Source of the DNA: Anaerolineales bacterium
GTDB lineage: Bacteria > Chloroflexota > Anaerolineae > Anaerolineales > UBA4823
Direction of reading: 5' to 3'
Assembly (NCBI GenBank): GCA_016932955.1
Contig: JAFGBV010000088.1
Coordinates: forward strand, 1 to 6,942
DNA length: 6,942 nucleotides
A program made the translations under genes and the position numbers. A model generated the notes under the pieces. That model saw nothing but the letters and a program-made list of their open reading frames with translations, was not told the DNA's origin and ran no database searches. This document shows, in pieces, positions 1 to 6,329 of this stretch. Position 1 is the first letter of the stretch. Every line of letters starts with the position of its first letter.

Positions 1-582
1 GCGAAAAGATGTGTAAGAGAACCCCAGCCAACGAATGTCGAATGGGGTTGCGAGAGCAGCATCCTGACCCACCAGCAGGCGCAGCCCGGCGCTTGCGGCC
101 TGGGCGAAAGCATCGGTTTTGAGGATAAGGAAGAGCAGTAAAATGAAGGAGAATAAGCCGTAGAGCCAGCCCGACTTACCAGGGATCCACCTTACAACAA
201 AAAAGATCAGTGTGTAGCCGGAAATTGCTAGCAGCACCTGGAGCAGTGCAGGGGGGCGGGTGGGGGTGAGATAGAAGAGAGGCCCCACGTAGCGCAGGGC
301 ACTGATGGCAAGGATGACTCCGCAGGTGATGAGGATGGTCAACCAATCCTGGCGGTTGAGAGGTTGGGATGATGGGCGCGTGAAAGCCCAGGCTAAGGCT
401 GCTAATCCGACGGTGGCGGTTGGCAGCCAGAAATCCAGGTTGCGCACGGGTGTTGATGGCTGCAACCAGTAGATTGCCAGGATAGAGCCGGTAAGCAATA
501 CCCAGCCACGCGAGCGGCCTCGGGCAAGCCAACCAGCAAGCCCTGTTCCGACGCCTAAAACAAGGATGTGGAAGAGAGACAC
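1..582 (-). CDS. MBOAT-family membrane-bound O-acyltransferase, DltB-like (partial; runs off the left edge)
   Basis: This is the N-terminal 194 residues of a polytopic membrane protein whose remainder lies beyond position 1. The frame is open throughout and strongly hydrophobic, with about five to six likely helices (around residues 4-17, 28-40, 55-67, 79-94, 112-131 and 138-154). The last visible residues, WLGFSYTSFR (185-194), match the conserved WLGxSYxxFR signature near the start of the MBOAT core in DltB/AlgI-type enzymes. MBOAT proteins move acyl groups across the membrane onto cell-surface polymers. No in-frame ATG exists in this part, so I chose GTG at 582, 7 nt after the stop of the upstream microprotein; its Shine-Dalgarno is weak, which suggests translational coupling. 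The microprotein gene and the lipoprotein gene lie just upstream on the same strand. The family call is fairly sure. The acyl donor and acceptor cannot be told from this fragment. Confidence 0.78.
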   Translation of the reverse strand, partial: MSLFHILVLGVGTGLAGWLARGRSRGWVLLTGSILAIYWLQPSTPVRNLDFWLPTATVGLAALAWAFTRPSSQPLNRQDWLTILITCGVILAISALRYVGPLFYLTPTRPPALLQVLLAISGYTLIFFVVRWIPGKSGWLYGLFSFILLLFLILKTDAFAQAASAGLRLLVGQDAALATPFDIRWLGFSYTSFR

Positions 583-589
583 GCCTGGT

Positions 590-709
590 TTAGAAACCCT
601 GGTAGATCCACTGCGGGGCCTGGTCGGCTGAGAGGATCGTGATGGCAATCAGGATCAGGCAGAGCAAGAGGGCGAAAAAGTTTTCTTTACTGAAGATCTT
701 GCGCAGCAT
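590..709 (-). CDS. DltX-like 39-aa single-pass membrane microprotein, putative MBOAT partner
   Basis: This small ORF begins at ATG 709, with AAGG five bases upstream, and ends at TAA 592-590. The product has a short basic N-terminus (MLRKIFSKEN), one hydrophobic helix at about residues 11-26, and a short tail ending in QWIYQGF. DltX, the small protein of Gram-positive dlt operons, has the same plan: about 45-50 aa, one helix, and a C-terminal FIYNEF motif. The tyrosine of that motif is reported to take part in passing D-alanine through DltB. Here the gene sits directly upstream of an MBOAT gene (7-nt gap) and 10 nt downstream of a lipoprotein gene. The ORF, helix, tail and position are visible in the sequence. 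The homology to DltX and the acyl-transfer role are inferences from a six-residue motif plus context. No Dlt ligase or carrier gene is visible in the window. Confidence 0.68.
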   Translation of the reverse strand: MLRKIFSKENFFALLLCLILIAITILSADQAPQWIYQGF

Positions 710-719
710 ACTTACCTTA

Positions 720-1112
720 TTATTTATAACCACACATGCGCCATTCGCCTGCTTCTTCACGGGCGATATAGGTGCGCCCTTCGAGGCTTAGTTCCTGTTC
801 TTCGCCATTGTAGTCAAATATGATCTTGCCGGAACATTCTACCAGGATATCATCCCCTTCCTGGCTGGTTGCCTGGCATTGCAGATCTTGGGTGGTGGCA
901 GTAACGCCAGTGAGGGAGTCAAGCTCGATCTGCGCCTGAGCTTCCCAATCGGAGCAGGAAAAGCCAGCTAACTGGTTAGCATCTTGTTGAATAAGGCTTT
1001 GGATGTAGCCTTCCACTGCCAGGGCAGCGCTGTCTTCCGCGGATGTGCAGGCGGTGAGCAGCAGTCCTAACAAGGCGAAGGGCAATAGCAAATGATAAGC
1101 AATACGTGGCAT
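720..1112 (-). CDS. Small secreted lipoprotein of unknown function (130 aa)
   Basis: The protein starts with a type II signal peptide: MPRIAYH, a hydrophobic core at 8-20, and a lipobox LTAC with the lipidated cysteine at residue 22. This predicts export and anchoring to the outer face of the membrane. The mature part is about 108 residues, acidic, and has four more cysteines (53, 79, 93, 127) that could form two disulfides. A helical start (30-47) followed by beta-rich segments and a C-terminal EWRMCGYK strand would suit an NTF2-like fold, but this is only a guess. ATG 1112 is supported by a strong GGAAAGGA Shine-Dalgarno at about 1117-1124. The gene ends in tandem TAA codons and is followed after 10 nt by the microprotein gene, so it is probably co-transcribed with the MBOAT gene. 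I recognise no named family. Confidence 0.8.
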   Translation of the reverse strand: MPRIAYHLLLPFALLGLLLTACTSAEDSAALAVEGYIQSLIQQDANQLAGFSCSDWEAQAQIELDSLTGVTATTQDLQCQATSQEGDDILVECSGKIIFDYNGEEQELSLEGRTYIAREEAGEWRMCGYK

Positions 1113-1325
1113 GCGAAAATCCTTTCCTGTGGTGCGTCAATATCATGAACTCAAGAGGGTAGTTGGTCACCTCTCGTCAACAGGCTATTGTAACGGAATT
1201 CTGGGTAATTAAGCCTTGAAATTTAAACGACTTTCATTGATAATGATATAAAGTTGTAATATTATCACGAGTTTCTAGTTCATTTTCCGGTCAAAATCGT
1301 ACCCAAAATTCTAAGGAGAACCCAG
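1113..1325. other. Divergent intergenic region between the lipoprotein operon and folD
   Basis: These 213 bp separate two divergent units and are clearly AT-richer than the flanking genes, especially 1201-1310. They contain the folD promoter and both ribosome binding sites. For the leftward lipoprotein unit I see no convincing promoter. A TACAAT at 1192-1187 on the minus strand could be a -10, but no acceptable -35 lies 16-18 bp upstream of it. No copy of the operator found upstream of the purine operon is present here. Confidence 0.6.
1237..1265 (+). promoter_or_regulatory. Predicted sigma-70-type promoter for folD
   Basis: A -35 element TTGATA (1237-1242; five of six consensus bases) is followed by a 17-bp AT-rich spacer and a -10 element TATTAT (1260-1265; five of six). 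The expected start of transcription is near 1272, leaving a leader of about 54 nt. The folD ribosome binding site, AAGGAGA at 1313-1319, sits six bases before the ATG at 1326. Confidence 0.7.
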
Positions 1326-2207
1326 ATGACTGCTCAAATCATTGATGGTAATGCAATTGCAGCAAAGTTGCGCGATGAGATTGCTGCGGACGTGAAGGCG
1401 ATGGTGGAGGCTGGCATGCCGCGACCGGGTTTGGCTGCGGTGTTGGTGGGGGAAAACCCAGCCTCGCAGGTGTATGTGCGCATGAAACGTAAGGCATGCG
1501 AAAAAGCAGGCCTGGAATCGTATGGTTTTACTCTGGCTGCCGATGCGTCACAGGCGGAAGTGGAAAAAGTAGTCAGGGAATTAAATGCTGATCCCAAAGT
1601 GAATGGCATCCTTGTCCAGCTTCCGCTGCCTGCTGGGCTGGATGAGGAGAAGGTGCTGAATGCGATCAGCATTGAAAAGGATGTGGATGGCTTTCACCCG
1701 ATCAACATTGGCCGGCTGGCGCAGAAGGGGCGCGAGTCTCTCTTTGTACCCTGCACACCAGATGGATGTATTTACTTGATTGACCAGGTTGGATACCCAT
1801 TGAAAGGTGCAAATGCGGTTGTTTTAGGGCGGTCGAATATTGTGGGTATGCCGGTTGCATTGTTGCTTGTCAAGCGGGATGCCACAGTGACGATCTGCCA
1901 TTCACGATCGAAGGATCTGCCGGGGATCTGCCGCCAGGCAGATGTGTTGATCGCGGCAGTAGGACGCCCGGAGATGGTGCGTGGAGATTGGATCAAACCG
2001 GGCGCAGTGGTGATCGATGTGGGGGTGAATCGGGTCGATGATCCTGCTGAGGAGAAAGGCTACAAACTGGTTGGGGATGTGGCCTTTGAGGAGGCTAAAG
2101 AAGTGGCAGGCTGGCTCACACCAGTGCCAGGAGGGGTGGGGCCAATGACGATCGCCAAGCTGCTCTATAATACGGTGCGCGCGGCAAAAATCCAGGCTGC
2201 AAAGTAG
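1326..2207 (+). CDS. folD: Bifunctional methylenetetrahydrofolate dehydrogenase / methenyltetrahydrofolate cyclohydrolase
   Basis: FolD interconverts 5,10-methylene-THF, 5,10-methenyl-THF and 10-formyl-THF in the cytoplasm, using NADP+ (NAD+ in some lineages), and supplies one-carbon units for purines, formyl-Met-tRNA and thymidylate. The 293-residue length is normal. Family signatures are all present: the catalytic Tyr50 and Lys54 in VYVRMK, the LVQLPLP motif at 96-102, DVDGFHP around 119-124, the nucleotide-binding loop GRSNIVGMP at 168-176, and the near-C-terminal [10 protein letters not shown] at 266-275. The start is fixed by a strong AAGGAGA Shine-Dalgarno and a good upstream promoter. 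An intrinsic terminator follows 19 nt after the TAG stop, so it is probably monocistronic. The next operon handles purines. A metabolic link through formyl- or formimino-THF is conceivable but not shown. Confidence 0.97.
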   Translation: MTAQIIDGNAIAAKLRDEIAADVKAMVEAGMPRPGLAAVLVGENPASQVYVRMKRKACEKAGLESYGFTLAADASQAEVEKVVRELNADPKVNGILVQLPLPAGLDEEKVLNAISIEKDVDGFHPINIGRLAQKGRESLFVPCTPDGCIYLIDQVGYPLKGANAVVLGRSNIVGMPVALLLVKRDATVTICHSRSKDLPGICRQADVLIAAVGRPEMVRGDWIKPGAVVIDVGVNRVDDPAEEKGYKLVGDVAFEEAKEVAGWLTPVPGGVGPMTIAKLLYNTVRAAKIQAAK

Positions 2208-2226
2208 ATTGACTTCTTGACAATTG

Positions 2227-2266
2227 AGAGTTCCAGGCGCAGAACTGGCTGCTTGGAGCTCTTTTT
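2227..2266 (+). terminator. Intrinsic (Rho-independent) terminator of folD
   Basis: AGAGTTCCAGGC (2227-2238) pairs with GCTTGGAGCTCT (2251-2262) to form a continuous 12-bp stem with only two G-T wobbles around a 12-nt loop. The stem is followed directly by TTTT (2263-2266), or five T in a row counting the last stem base. It lies between the folD stop and the purine operon promoter, which separates the two transcription units. Confidence 0.75.
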
Positions 2267-2282
2267 GTTGATATCGAATAAC

Positions 2283-2293
2283 TTGTCAGACAA
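2283..2293. promoter_or_regulatory. Operator O1: TTGTCAGACAA
   Basis: This is a perfect 5+1+5 palindrome (TTGTC-A-GACAA) that ends at the first base before the -35 hexamer of the downstream promoter. The GT-NNN-AC core is typical of sites bound by GntR-superfamily dimers. An identical copy lies 45 bp downstream. The likely binder is the GntR/UTRA protein encoded at 5572-6288. That assignment is inferred from context. Confidence 0.72.
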
Positions 2294-2322
2294 TTGACAA
2301 TTTTCAGTTAATTTGTTAGACT
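2294..2322 (+). promoter_or_regulatory. Predicted promoter of the purine deaminase operon
   Basis: A perfect -35 TTGACA (2294-2299) is separated by 17 bp from a weaker -10, TAGACT (2317-2322; four of six consensus bases). Transcription would start near 2329, about 34 nt before the first gene. Operator O1 touches the -35 on its upstream side, the degenerate site O2 covers the -10, and O3 covers the predicted start point. Binding at any of them should block RNA polymerase, so repression is the simplest reading. Confidence 0.65.
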
Positions 2323-2323
2323 A
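2313..2323. promoter_or_regulatory. Operator O2 (degenerate): TTGTTAGACTA
   Basis: This site matches TTGTCAGACAA at nine of eleven positions and keeps the GT-NNN-AC core. Its centre is 30 bp from O1 and 15 bp from O3, and it overlaps the predicted -10 hexamer. The two departures from the palindrome may reflect the need to keep a working -10 sequence. It is less certain than the two perfect copies. Confidence 0.5.
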
Positions 2324-2327
2324 CCAG

Positions 2328-2338
2328 TTGTCAGACAA
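2328..2338. promoter_or_regulatory. Operator O3: TTGTCAGACAA
   Basis: This is an exact copy of O1, centred 45 bp downstream of it. It covers the predicted transcription start and lies 24 bp before the start codon of the first gene in the operon. Two exact copies of an 11-bp palindrome within 56 bp are very unlikely by chance. Confidence 0.72.
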
Positions 2339-2362
2339 GTTGGCCGAACAAGTGAGGAAAAG

Positions 2363-3751
2363 ATGACGACTCTATTGATCCGCCATGCAGAAATCTTAGT
2401 AACCATGGATGACCATCGGCGGGAAATACCCGACGGTGGTCTTTTTATTCGAGATGGATTTATTGAACAAGTGGGCCTGACAGATCAGTTACCAGCCCAG
2501 GCAGATGAAGTGGTCGACTTGCGCGGTCACGTTGTGCTGCCGGGATTGATCAACACCCACCACCACTTTTACCAGACACTCACGCGCGCAATCCCTGCTG
2601 CTCAGGATGCCAATCTGTTTAAATGGCTGAAGACATTGTATCCCATATGGGCAGGCCTGACGCCAAAGGATATATACATCTCTACCCAGACGGCGCTGGT
2701 GGAACTGGCACTCTCGGGCTGTACGACAGCATCCGATCACCTGTATATTTACCCAAACGGATCGCGGTTGGATGATGAGATTCAGGCTGCGCAAGAGGTG
2801 GGCCTGCGCATCCATGCTTCACGCGGCTCGATGAGTCTGGGAGAGAGTAAAGGGGGATTGCCGCCTGATCGGGTCGTAGAGGATGAAAACTTCATCCTGA
2901 AGGATTCACAGCGCCTGATCCAGCAGTATCATGATCCGAACCCGGGTGCAATGGTGCAGGTGTTTCTTGCGCCATGCTCTCCATTCAGTGTTACGGCAGA
3001 TTTGATGCGCCAGAGCGCTTCGCTGGCGCGCGAATATGGTGTGCGTTTACACACGCATCTGGCGGAGACGCAGGATGAGGAAGCATTTTGTTTAGCTAAG
3101 TTTGGTTTCCGCCCGGTGGAATACATGGATATCCTAAATTGGGTCGGGCCCGATGTGTGGTTTGCGCACTCGGTGCACGTGAGTCGTGAAGAGATTGCAC
3201 TCTACGCTCGCACGGGCTGTGGGGTGGCGCACTGCCCAAATTCGAACATGCGCCTGGCTTCAGGTATTGCTCCGATCCTGGAGATGCTGGTTGCGGGGGT
3301 TCGGGTTGGGCTGGGGGTGGACGGCTCTGCGAGTAACGATGGCTCTAACCTATTGGAGGAGACAAGGCAGGCGATGTTGCTATCGCGTGTGGGGGCTGGT
3401 TTACGGGGGGCATCCCTTTCAGGGGATGCGGCTCCCCCTTTGATGACTGCCCGGCAGGCGCTCGAGATCGCAACACGGGGTGGTGCCTCGGTGCTGGGTA
3501 GAACTGACCTAGGTTCACTGGAAGTGGGGAAGTGCGCTGACTTCTTCGCAGTGAATCTGAACCGTATTGAATATGCTGGGGCATTGCATGATCCGGTTTC
3601 GGCGCTAGTATTTTGCGCACCAGTGCGGGTAGATCATACTGTAGTGGGTGGCAAATTTGTGGTGAAAGATAGCCAACCAACCAACGTGGATTTAGCAAAG
3701 CTAATGCAGGCACATAATCGGGCAGCAAGAAGATTAGTGAGCGGCGAATGA
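2363..3751 (+). CDS. 8-oxoguanine deaminase (amidohydrolase superfamily)
   Basis: The predicted enzyme hydrolyses 8-oxoguanine to urate and ammonia in the cytoplasm, using a mononuclear metal site. At 462 aa it has the expected length. Active-site motifs in order are PGLINTHHHFYQTL (60-73, with the HxH pair His66/His68), SGCTTASDH (118-126), RGSMSLGES with GGLPPD (154-169), APCSPFSV (203-210), HTHLAE (230-235), His269 in FAHS, HCPNSNMRLASG (290-301) and Asp320 in GVDGSASND. As I remember them, the RGSMSLGE, APCSPFSV and SGCTT-DH stretches match the Pseudomonas 8-oxoguanine deaminase closely, better than SsnA, guanine deaminase or AtzB-type chlorohydrolases. These relatives are still the main alternatives for substrate. 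ATG 2363 has a GAGGAA Shine-Dalgarno just upstream. The TGA stop lies 11 nt before the next gene's start. It is the first gene of the operon under O1-O3. Confidence 0.88.
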   Translation: MTTLLIRHAEILVTMDDHRREIPDGGLFIRDGFIEQVGLTDQLPAQADEVVDLRGHVVLPGLINTHHHFYQTLTRAIPAAQDANLFKWLKTLYPIWAGLTPKDIYISTQTALVELALSGCTTASDHLYIYPNGSRLDDEIQAAQEVGLRIHASRGSMSLGESKGGLPPDRVVEDENFILKDSQRLIQQYHDPNPGAMVQVFLAPCSPFSVTADLMRQSASLAREYGVRLHTHLAETQDEEAFCLAKFGFRPVEYMDILNWVGPDVWFAHSVHVSREEIALYARTGCGVAHCPNSNMRLASGIAPILEMLVAGVRVGLGVDGSASNDGSNLLEETRQAMLLSRVGAGLRGASLSGDAAPPLMTARQALEIATRGGASVLGRTDLGSLEVGKCADFFAVNLNRIEYAGALHDPVSALVFCAPVRVDHTVVGGKFVVKDSQPTNVDLAKLMQAHNRAARRLVSGE

Positions 3752-3756
3752 GGAGG
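3751..3756 (+). promoter_or_regulatory. Ribosome binding site AGGAGG that decides the start of the adenine deaminase gene
   Basis: AGGAGG begins on the last base of the preceding TGA stop and lies six bases before ATG 3763. An in-frame ATG at 3748, overlapping that stop, would add five residues but has no Shine-Dalgarno at proper distance and would place this one inside the coding region. ATG 3763 is therefore preferred. Confidence 0.75.
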
Positions 3757-3762
3757 TTGGTG

Positions 3763-5553
3763 ATGGAAGCAGAATTAATCAAAAAAACTACACAGTCCCT
3801 GGTGGATGTGGCGATGGGACGAGCGCCAGCCGACCTGGTGATCCGCAACGGGCACTGGGTTTGTGTGCAATCAGGTGAGATCATTCCGGGAACGGATATT
3901 GCCGTGGTGGGTGAACGGATCGCTTACGTAGGTTCTGATGCGTCGCATGCGATTGGCAAGGAGACAAAGGTGGTCGATGCTGCAGGGCGTTACCTGGTCC
4001 CCGGGTTGTTGGATGGGCACATGCATGTTGAGTCAGGCATGCTCACGGTGACAGAATTTGTGCGGGCGGCAATCCTGCACGGTACTACGGGGATGTTTGT
4101 TGATCCGCATGAGATCGCCAATGTTTTTGGTTTGAAAGGCGTGCGTTTAATGGTCGATGAAGCAGCCGTGCAGCCGATTCATGTCTGGGTACAGATGCCA
4201 TCCTGCGTACCCTCTGCACCGGGGCTGGAGACGCCCGGGGCGAGTCTTGGACCGCAGGAGGTTGCTGAGGCGATGGGGTGGCCAGGAATTATTGGCTTGG
4301 GTGAAGTGATGAATTTTCCGGGGGTATTCCTGGGGGATGAGAAGATGCATGCGGAGATGGCAGAGGCGCGCCAGGCTGGGAAAGTGATTGGCGGGCATTA
4401 TGCCACACTTGATCTGGGTTTGCCATTTCACGGATACGTGGCTGGTGGGCCGGAAGATGATCATGAAGGCACACGTATGGAAGATGCCATAGCCCGGGTG
4501 CGCCAAGGAATGAAAGCGATGCTGCGTTTTGGCTCTGGCTGGTTGGATGTGGCTGCGCAAGTGCGGGCGATCACTGAGATGGGGCTGGATTCCAGGCGTT
4601 TTATCCTTTGCACGGATGATTTACACTGCGAGACACTGGTGAATGAGGGGCATGTAAACCGAGCGGTGCGCGAAGCGATCTCGCAAGGCTTGCCGCCCAT
4701 TACAGCTATTCAGATGGTCACTTTGAATACGGCTGATCACTTTGGCGTTTCGCGAGACGTGGGCATAATCGCTCCAGGACGATTTGCCGATATCTTATTG
4801 ATGAGCGACCTCCCGACGATGAAACCTGAGATGGTGATTGCTCGAGGAAGCATTATTGCAAAAGACGGGCAGCTAATGATTGACCTGCCGCGCTACCCAT
4901 ATCCAGATTGGGCATTGAATTCAGTACATCTGGGTAAGGAGTTGATGGCATCTGATTTCCGCCTGGTGGCGCCCAGGGATGGAACTTTGAAGGCAAATGT
5001 GATCGGCGTGATCGAGAACCAGGCGCCTACACGCCACTTGCAAGTTGAAGTCAATGCCCGGCGGGGTGAGGTGGCTGTTGACCTGGACCGTGATCTGCTC
5101 AAGATTGCGGTGGTGGAGAGACACCGTGGCACAGGCGATGTGATGGTGGGGCTTGTGAATGGTTTTGGGTTGAAAGCTCCCTGTGCGATTGGCACTACGG
5201 TTGCACATGACAGCCATCACATGATCGTAGTTGGTAGCAGCGAAGCAGATATGGCTGTGGCTGCCAATGTGATGGCAAAGGCTGGCGGGGGGCAGGTGGT
5301 GGTCAAAGATGGGCAGGTGATTGGGCAAGTGGTATTGCCCATTGCTGGTTTGATGTCAGATGAGCATGCAGCAGTGGTAGCAAAACAGGCTGCCAGCGTG
5401 TTGGCGGGTTTCCAGGCATGCGGGTGCTCGCTGAACAACCCCAATATGCAGCTCAGCCTGCTGGCATTGGTGGTGATCCCTGAAATGCGCATCTCGGACC
5501 TGGGCCTGGTAGATGTGACCCGCTTTAAGTTTGTACCTGTACTGGAGAGCTGA
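3763..5553 (+). CDS. ade: Adenine deaminase-type amidohydrolase (adenine to hypoxanthine)
   Basis: Ade deaminates adenine to hypoxanthine and ammonia with a two-metal site. The 596-residue product has the usual family layout: an N-terminal beta part, a TIM-barrel with HMHVES (His86, His88), DPHE (114-117), SCVPSAPG (147-154), GEVMNFPGV (180-188), His212, DHEG (233-236) and CTDD (283-286), then the family's own C-terminal domain with HDSHHMIVVG (482-491) and LPIAGLMSD (525-533). Two conserved stretches depart from the E. coli enzyme as I remember it: GHCPG is GHYAT (211-215) here, and MIREGSA is MLRFGSG (253-259). Both lie in the barrel near the active site, so an altered substrate is possible. 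It follows the 8-oxoguanine deaminase gene by 11 nt and precedes the regulator gene by 18 nt in the same frame. The family is clear; adenine as substrate is likely rather than certain. Confidence 0.87.
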   Translation: MEAELIKKTTQSLVDVAMGRAPADLVIRNGHWVCVQSGEIIPGTDIAVVGERIAYVGSDASHAIGKETKVVDAAGRYLVPGLLDGHMHVESGMLTVTEFVRAAILHGTTGMFVDPHEIANVFGLKGVRLMVDEAAVQPIHVWVQMPSCVPSAPGLETPGASLGPQEVAEAMGWPGIIGLGEVMNFPGVFLGDEKMHAEMAEARQAGKVIGGHYATLDLGLPFHGYVAGGPEDDHEGTRMEDAIARVRQGMKAMLRFGSGWLDVAAQVRAITEMGLDSRRFILCTDDLHCETLVNEGHVNRAVREAISQGLPPITAIQMVTLNTADHFGVSRDVGIIAPGRFADILLMSDLPTMKPEMVIARGSIIAKDGQLMIDLPRYPYPDWALNSVHLGKELMASDFRLVAPRDGTLKANVIGVIENQAPTRHLQVEVNARRGEVAVDLDRDLLKIAVVERHRGTGDVMVGLVNGFGLKAPCAIGTTVAHDSHHMIVVGSSEADMAVAANVMAKAGGGQVVVKDGQVIGQVVLPIAGLMSDEHAAVVAKQAASVLAGFQACGCSLNNPNMQLSLLALVVIPEMRISDLGLVDVTRFKFVPVLES

Positions 5554-5571
5554 ATCGATCAGCGGTGGCAT

Positions 5572-6288
5572 ATGGCGCGAGTTCTTTCAACTTCTCAACG
5601 TTTGCACGAAAACCTTGCCCGACTGATCGCTGATTCCGCTCCAGGCGAGCGCCTGCCCTCCGAACCAGAGCTAGCCCGTCGTTTGAGCGTCTCTCGGGCT
5701 ACACTGCGCGAGGCTATGCGAGCCTTTGAGACGCAGGGTATGATTTATCGGCGGCAAGGCTCCGGCACTTATGTCACACATCCTACGCAGGTGATCGAGA
5801 GCGGTCTGGAGGCGCTGGTGAGCATTGAGACGCTAGCCCGGCGCATTGGTTTGCCTGTTTCACTCGGTGAGCTTGAGATAGATCGCCGCCTACCCACGGA
5901 GGAAGAGGTGAGGGCTTTGAATATCGAGCCTGAAGATGCTGTGATCTATGTGAAGCGCGTGATCATGGCCCATAATCATTCTGCCGCTTACCTGGTAGAT
6001 ACTCTACCGGAAAATGTTTTGTCGCCCAACTCATTGGAGGCGGAGTTTACCGGCTCGGTGTTGGATCTATTGCTCAAGCAGGGCAACCCACCACTGGCCT
6101 CCTCCCGCTGCGAGATCAATGCTGTCACAGCGTCAACTGATGTAGCTCGGGCAATGCATATCCAGCGCGGGGATGTGCTGCTGCGTTTTGTGGCTTATCT
6201 GTATGATAGCAGCGGCCGTGTGGTGGATTATTCTTATTCTTATTTTCTACCAGGCTATTTTCGGTTTCATGTAGTCAGGCGAGTTTAA
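5572..6288 (+). CDS. GntR-family transcriptional regulator, HutC/UTRA subfamily
   Basis: This 238-aa DNA-binding protein has an N-terminal winged helix at about 8-69, with the GntR signature LPSEPELARRLSVSRATLREAM (28-49) and the wing RRQGSGTYV (60-68). It is followed by a UTRA ligand-binding domain (about 80-238) ending in the typical VVDYSYSYFLPGYFRFHVVRR pattern. Such regulators usually repress a nearby operon until a small metabolite, often a pathway substrate or intermediate, binds the UTRA domain. Here a purine or purine breakdown product is a reasonable guess. It is encoded inside the operon it probably controls, and O1-O3 carry the GT-NNN-AC type of site. ATG 5572 is the first start codon after the preceding TGA, since the six codons between contain no ATG, GTG or TTG; its GGTGG Shine-Dalgarno is modest. 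Family sure, ligand unknown. Confidence 0.93.
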   Translation: MARVLSTSQRLHENLARLIADSAPGERLPSEPELARRLSVSRATLREAMRAFETQGMIYRRQGSGTYVTHPTQVIESGLEALVSIETLARRIGLPVSLGELEIDRRLPTEEEVRALNIEPEDAVIYVKRVIMAHNHSAAYLVDTLPENVLSPNSLEAEFTGSVLDLLLKQGNPPLASSRCEINAVTASTDVARAMHIQRGDVLLRFVAYLYDSSGRVVDYSYSYFLPGYFRFHVVRRV

Positions 6289-6329
6289 GTCAGATTATTT
6301 ACAAGAAATATCACACATGGTGTAGGAAG

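Noticed and set aside
176..532. Minus-strand 118-codon open frame rich in Pro, His and Ser
   Set aside because: It lies in a different frame of the same strand as the MBOAT gene, has no family resemblance and an implausible composition. The overlapping MBOAT frame is hydrophobic, continuous over 194 codons and ends in a recognised motif.
583..648. Longer MBOAT start at TTG 648
   Set aside because: It would overlap most of the microprotein gene and add a polar, Arg/Ser/Pro-rich N-terminus before the first helix. GTG 582 gives a natural hydrophobic start just after the microprotein stop.
2217..2302. Direct repeat TTGACAATT at 2217-2225 and 2294-2302
   Set aside because: The second copy is mostly the -35 hexamer plus AT-rich sequence. 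The first lies between the folD stop and its terminator with no matching -10. Probably chance in AT-rich DNA.
3186..3443. Plus-strand 85-codon open frame inside the 8-oxoguanine deaminase gene
   Set aside because: It is out of frame within a conserved catalytic region and its Trp/Arg/Leu-rich product looks like a translation of the wrong frame.
3748..3762. ATG 3748 as the start of the adenine deaminase gene, giving an ATGA overlap
   Set aside because: The AGGAGG at 3751-3756 would then be inside the gene. It is ideally placed for ATG 3763.
3345..3884. Minus-strand 179-codon open frame spanning the 8-oxoguanine deaminase/adenine deaminase junction
   Set aside because: It is entirely antisense to two confidently identified enzymes, has no recognisable domain and crosses their junction. 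It is a by-product of their codon use.
5549..5563. Inverted repeat GCTGA-ATCGA-TCAGC across the adenine deaminase stop codon
   Set aside because: The arms are only 5 bp and it lacks a T-tract and a GT-NNN-AC core. It is too short to claim as a terminator or operator, though it lies before the regulator's start.
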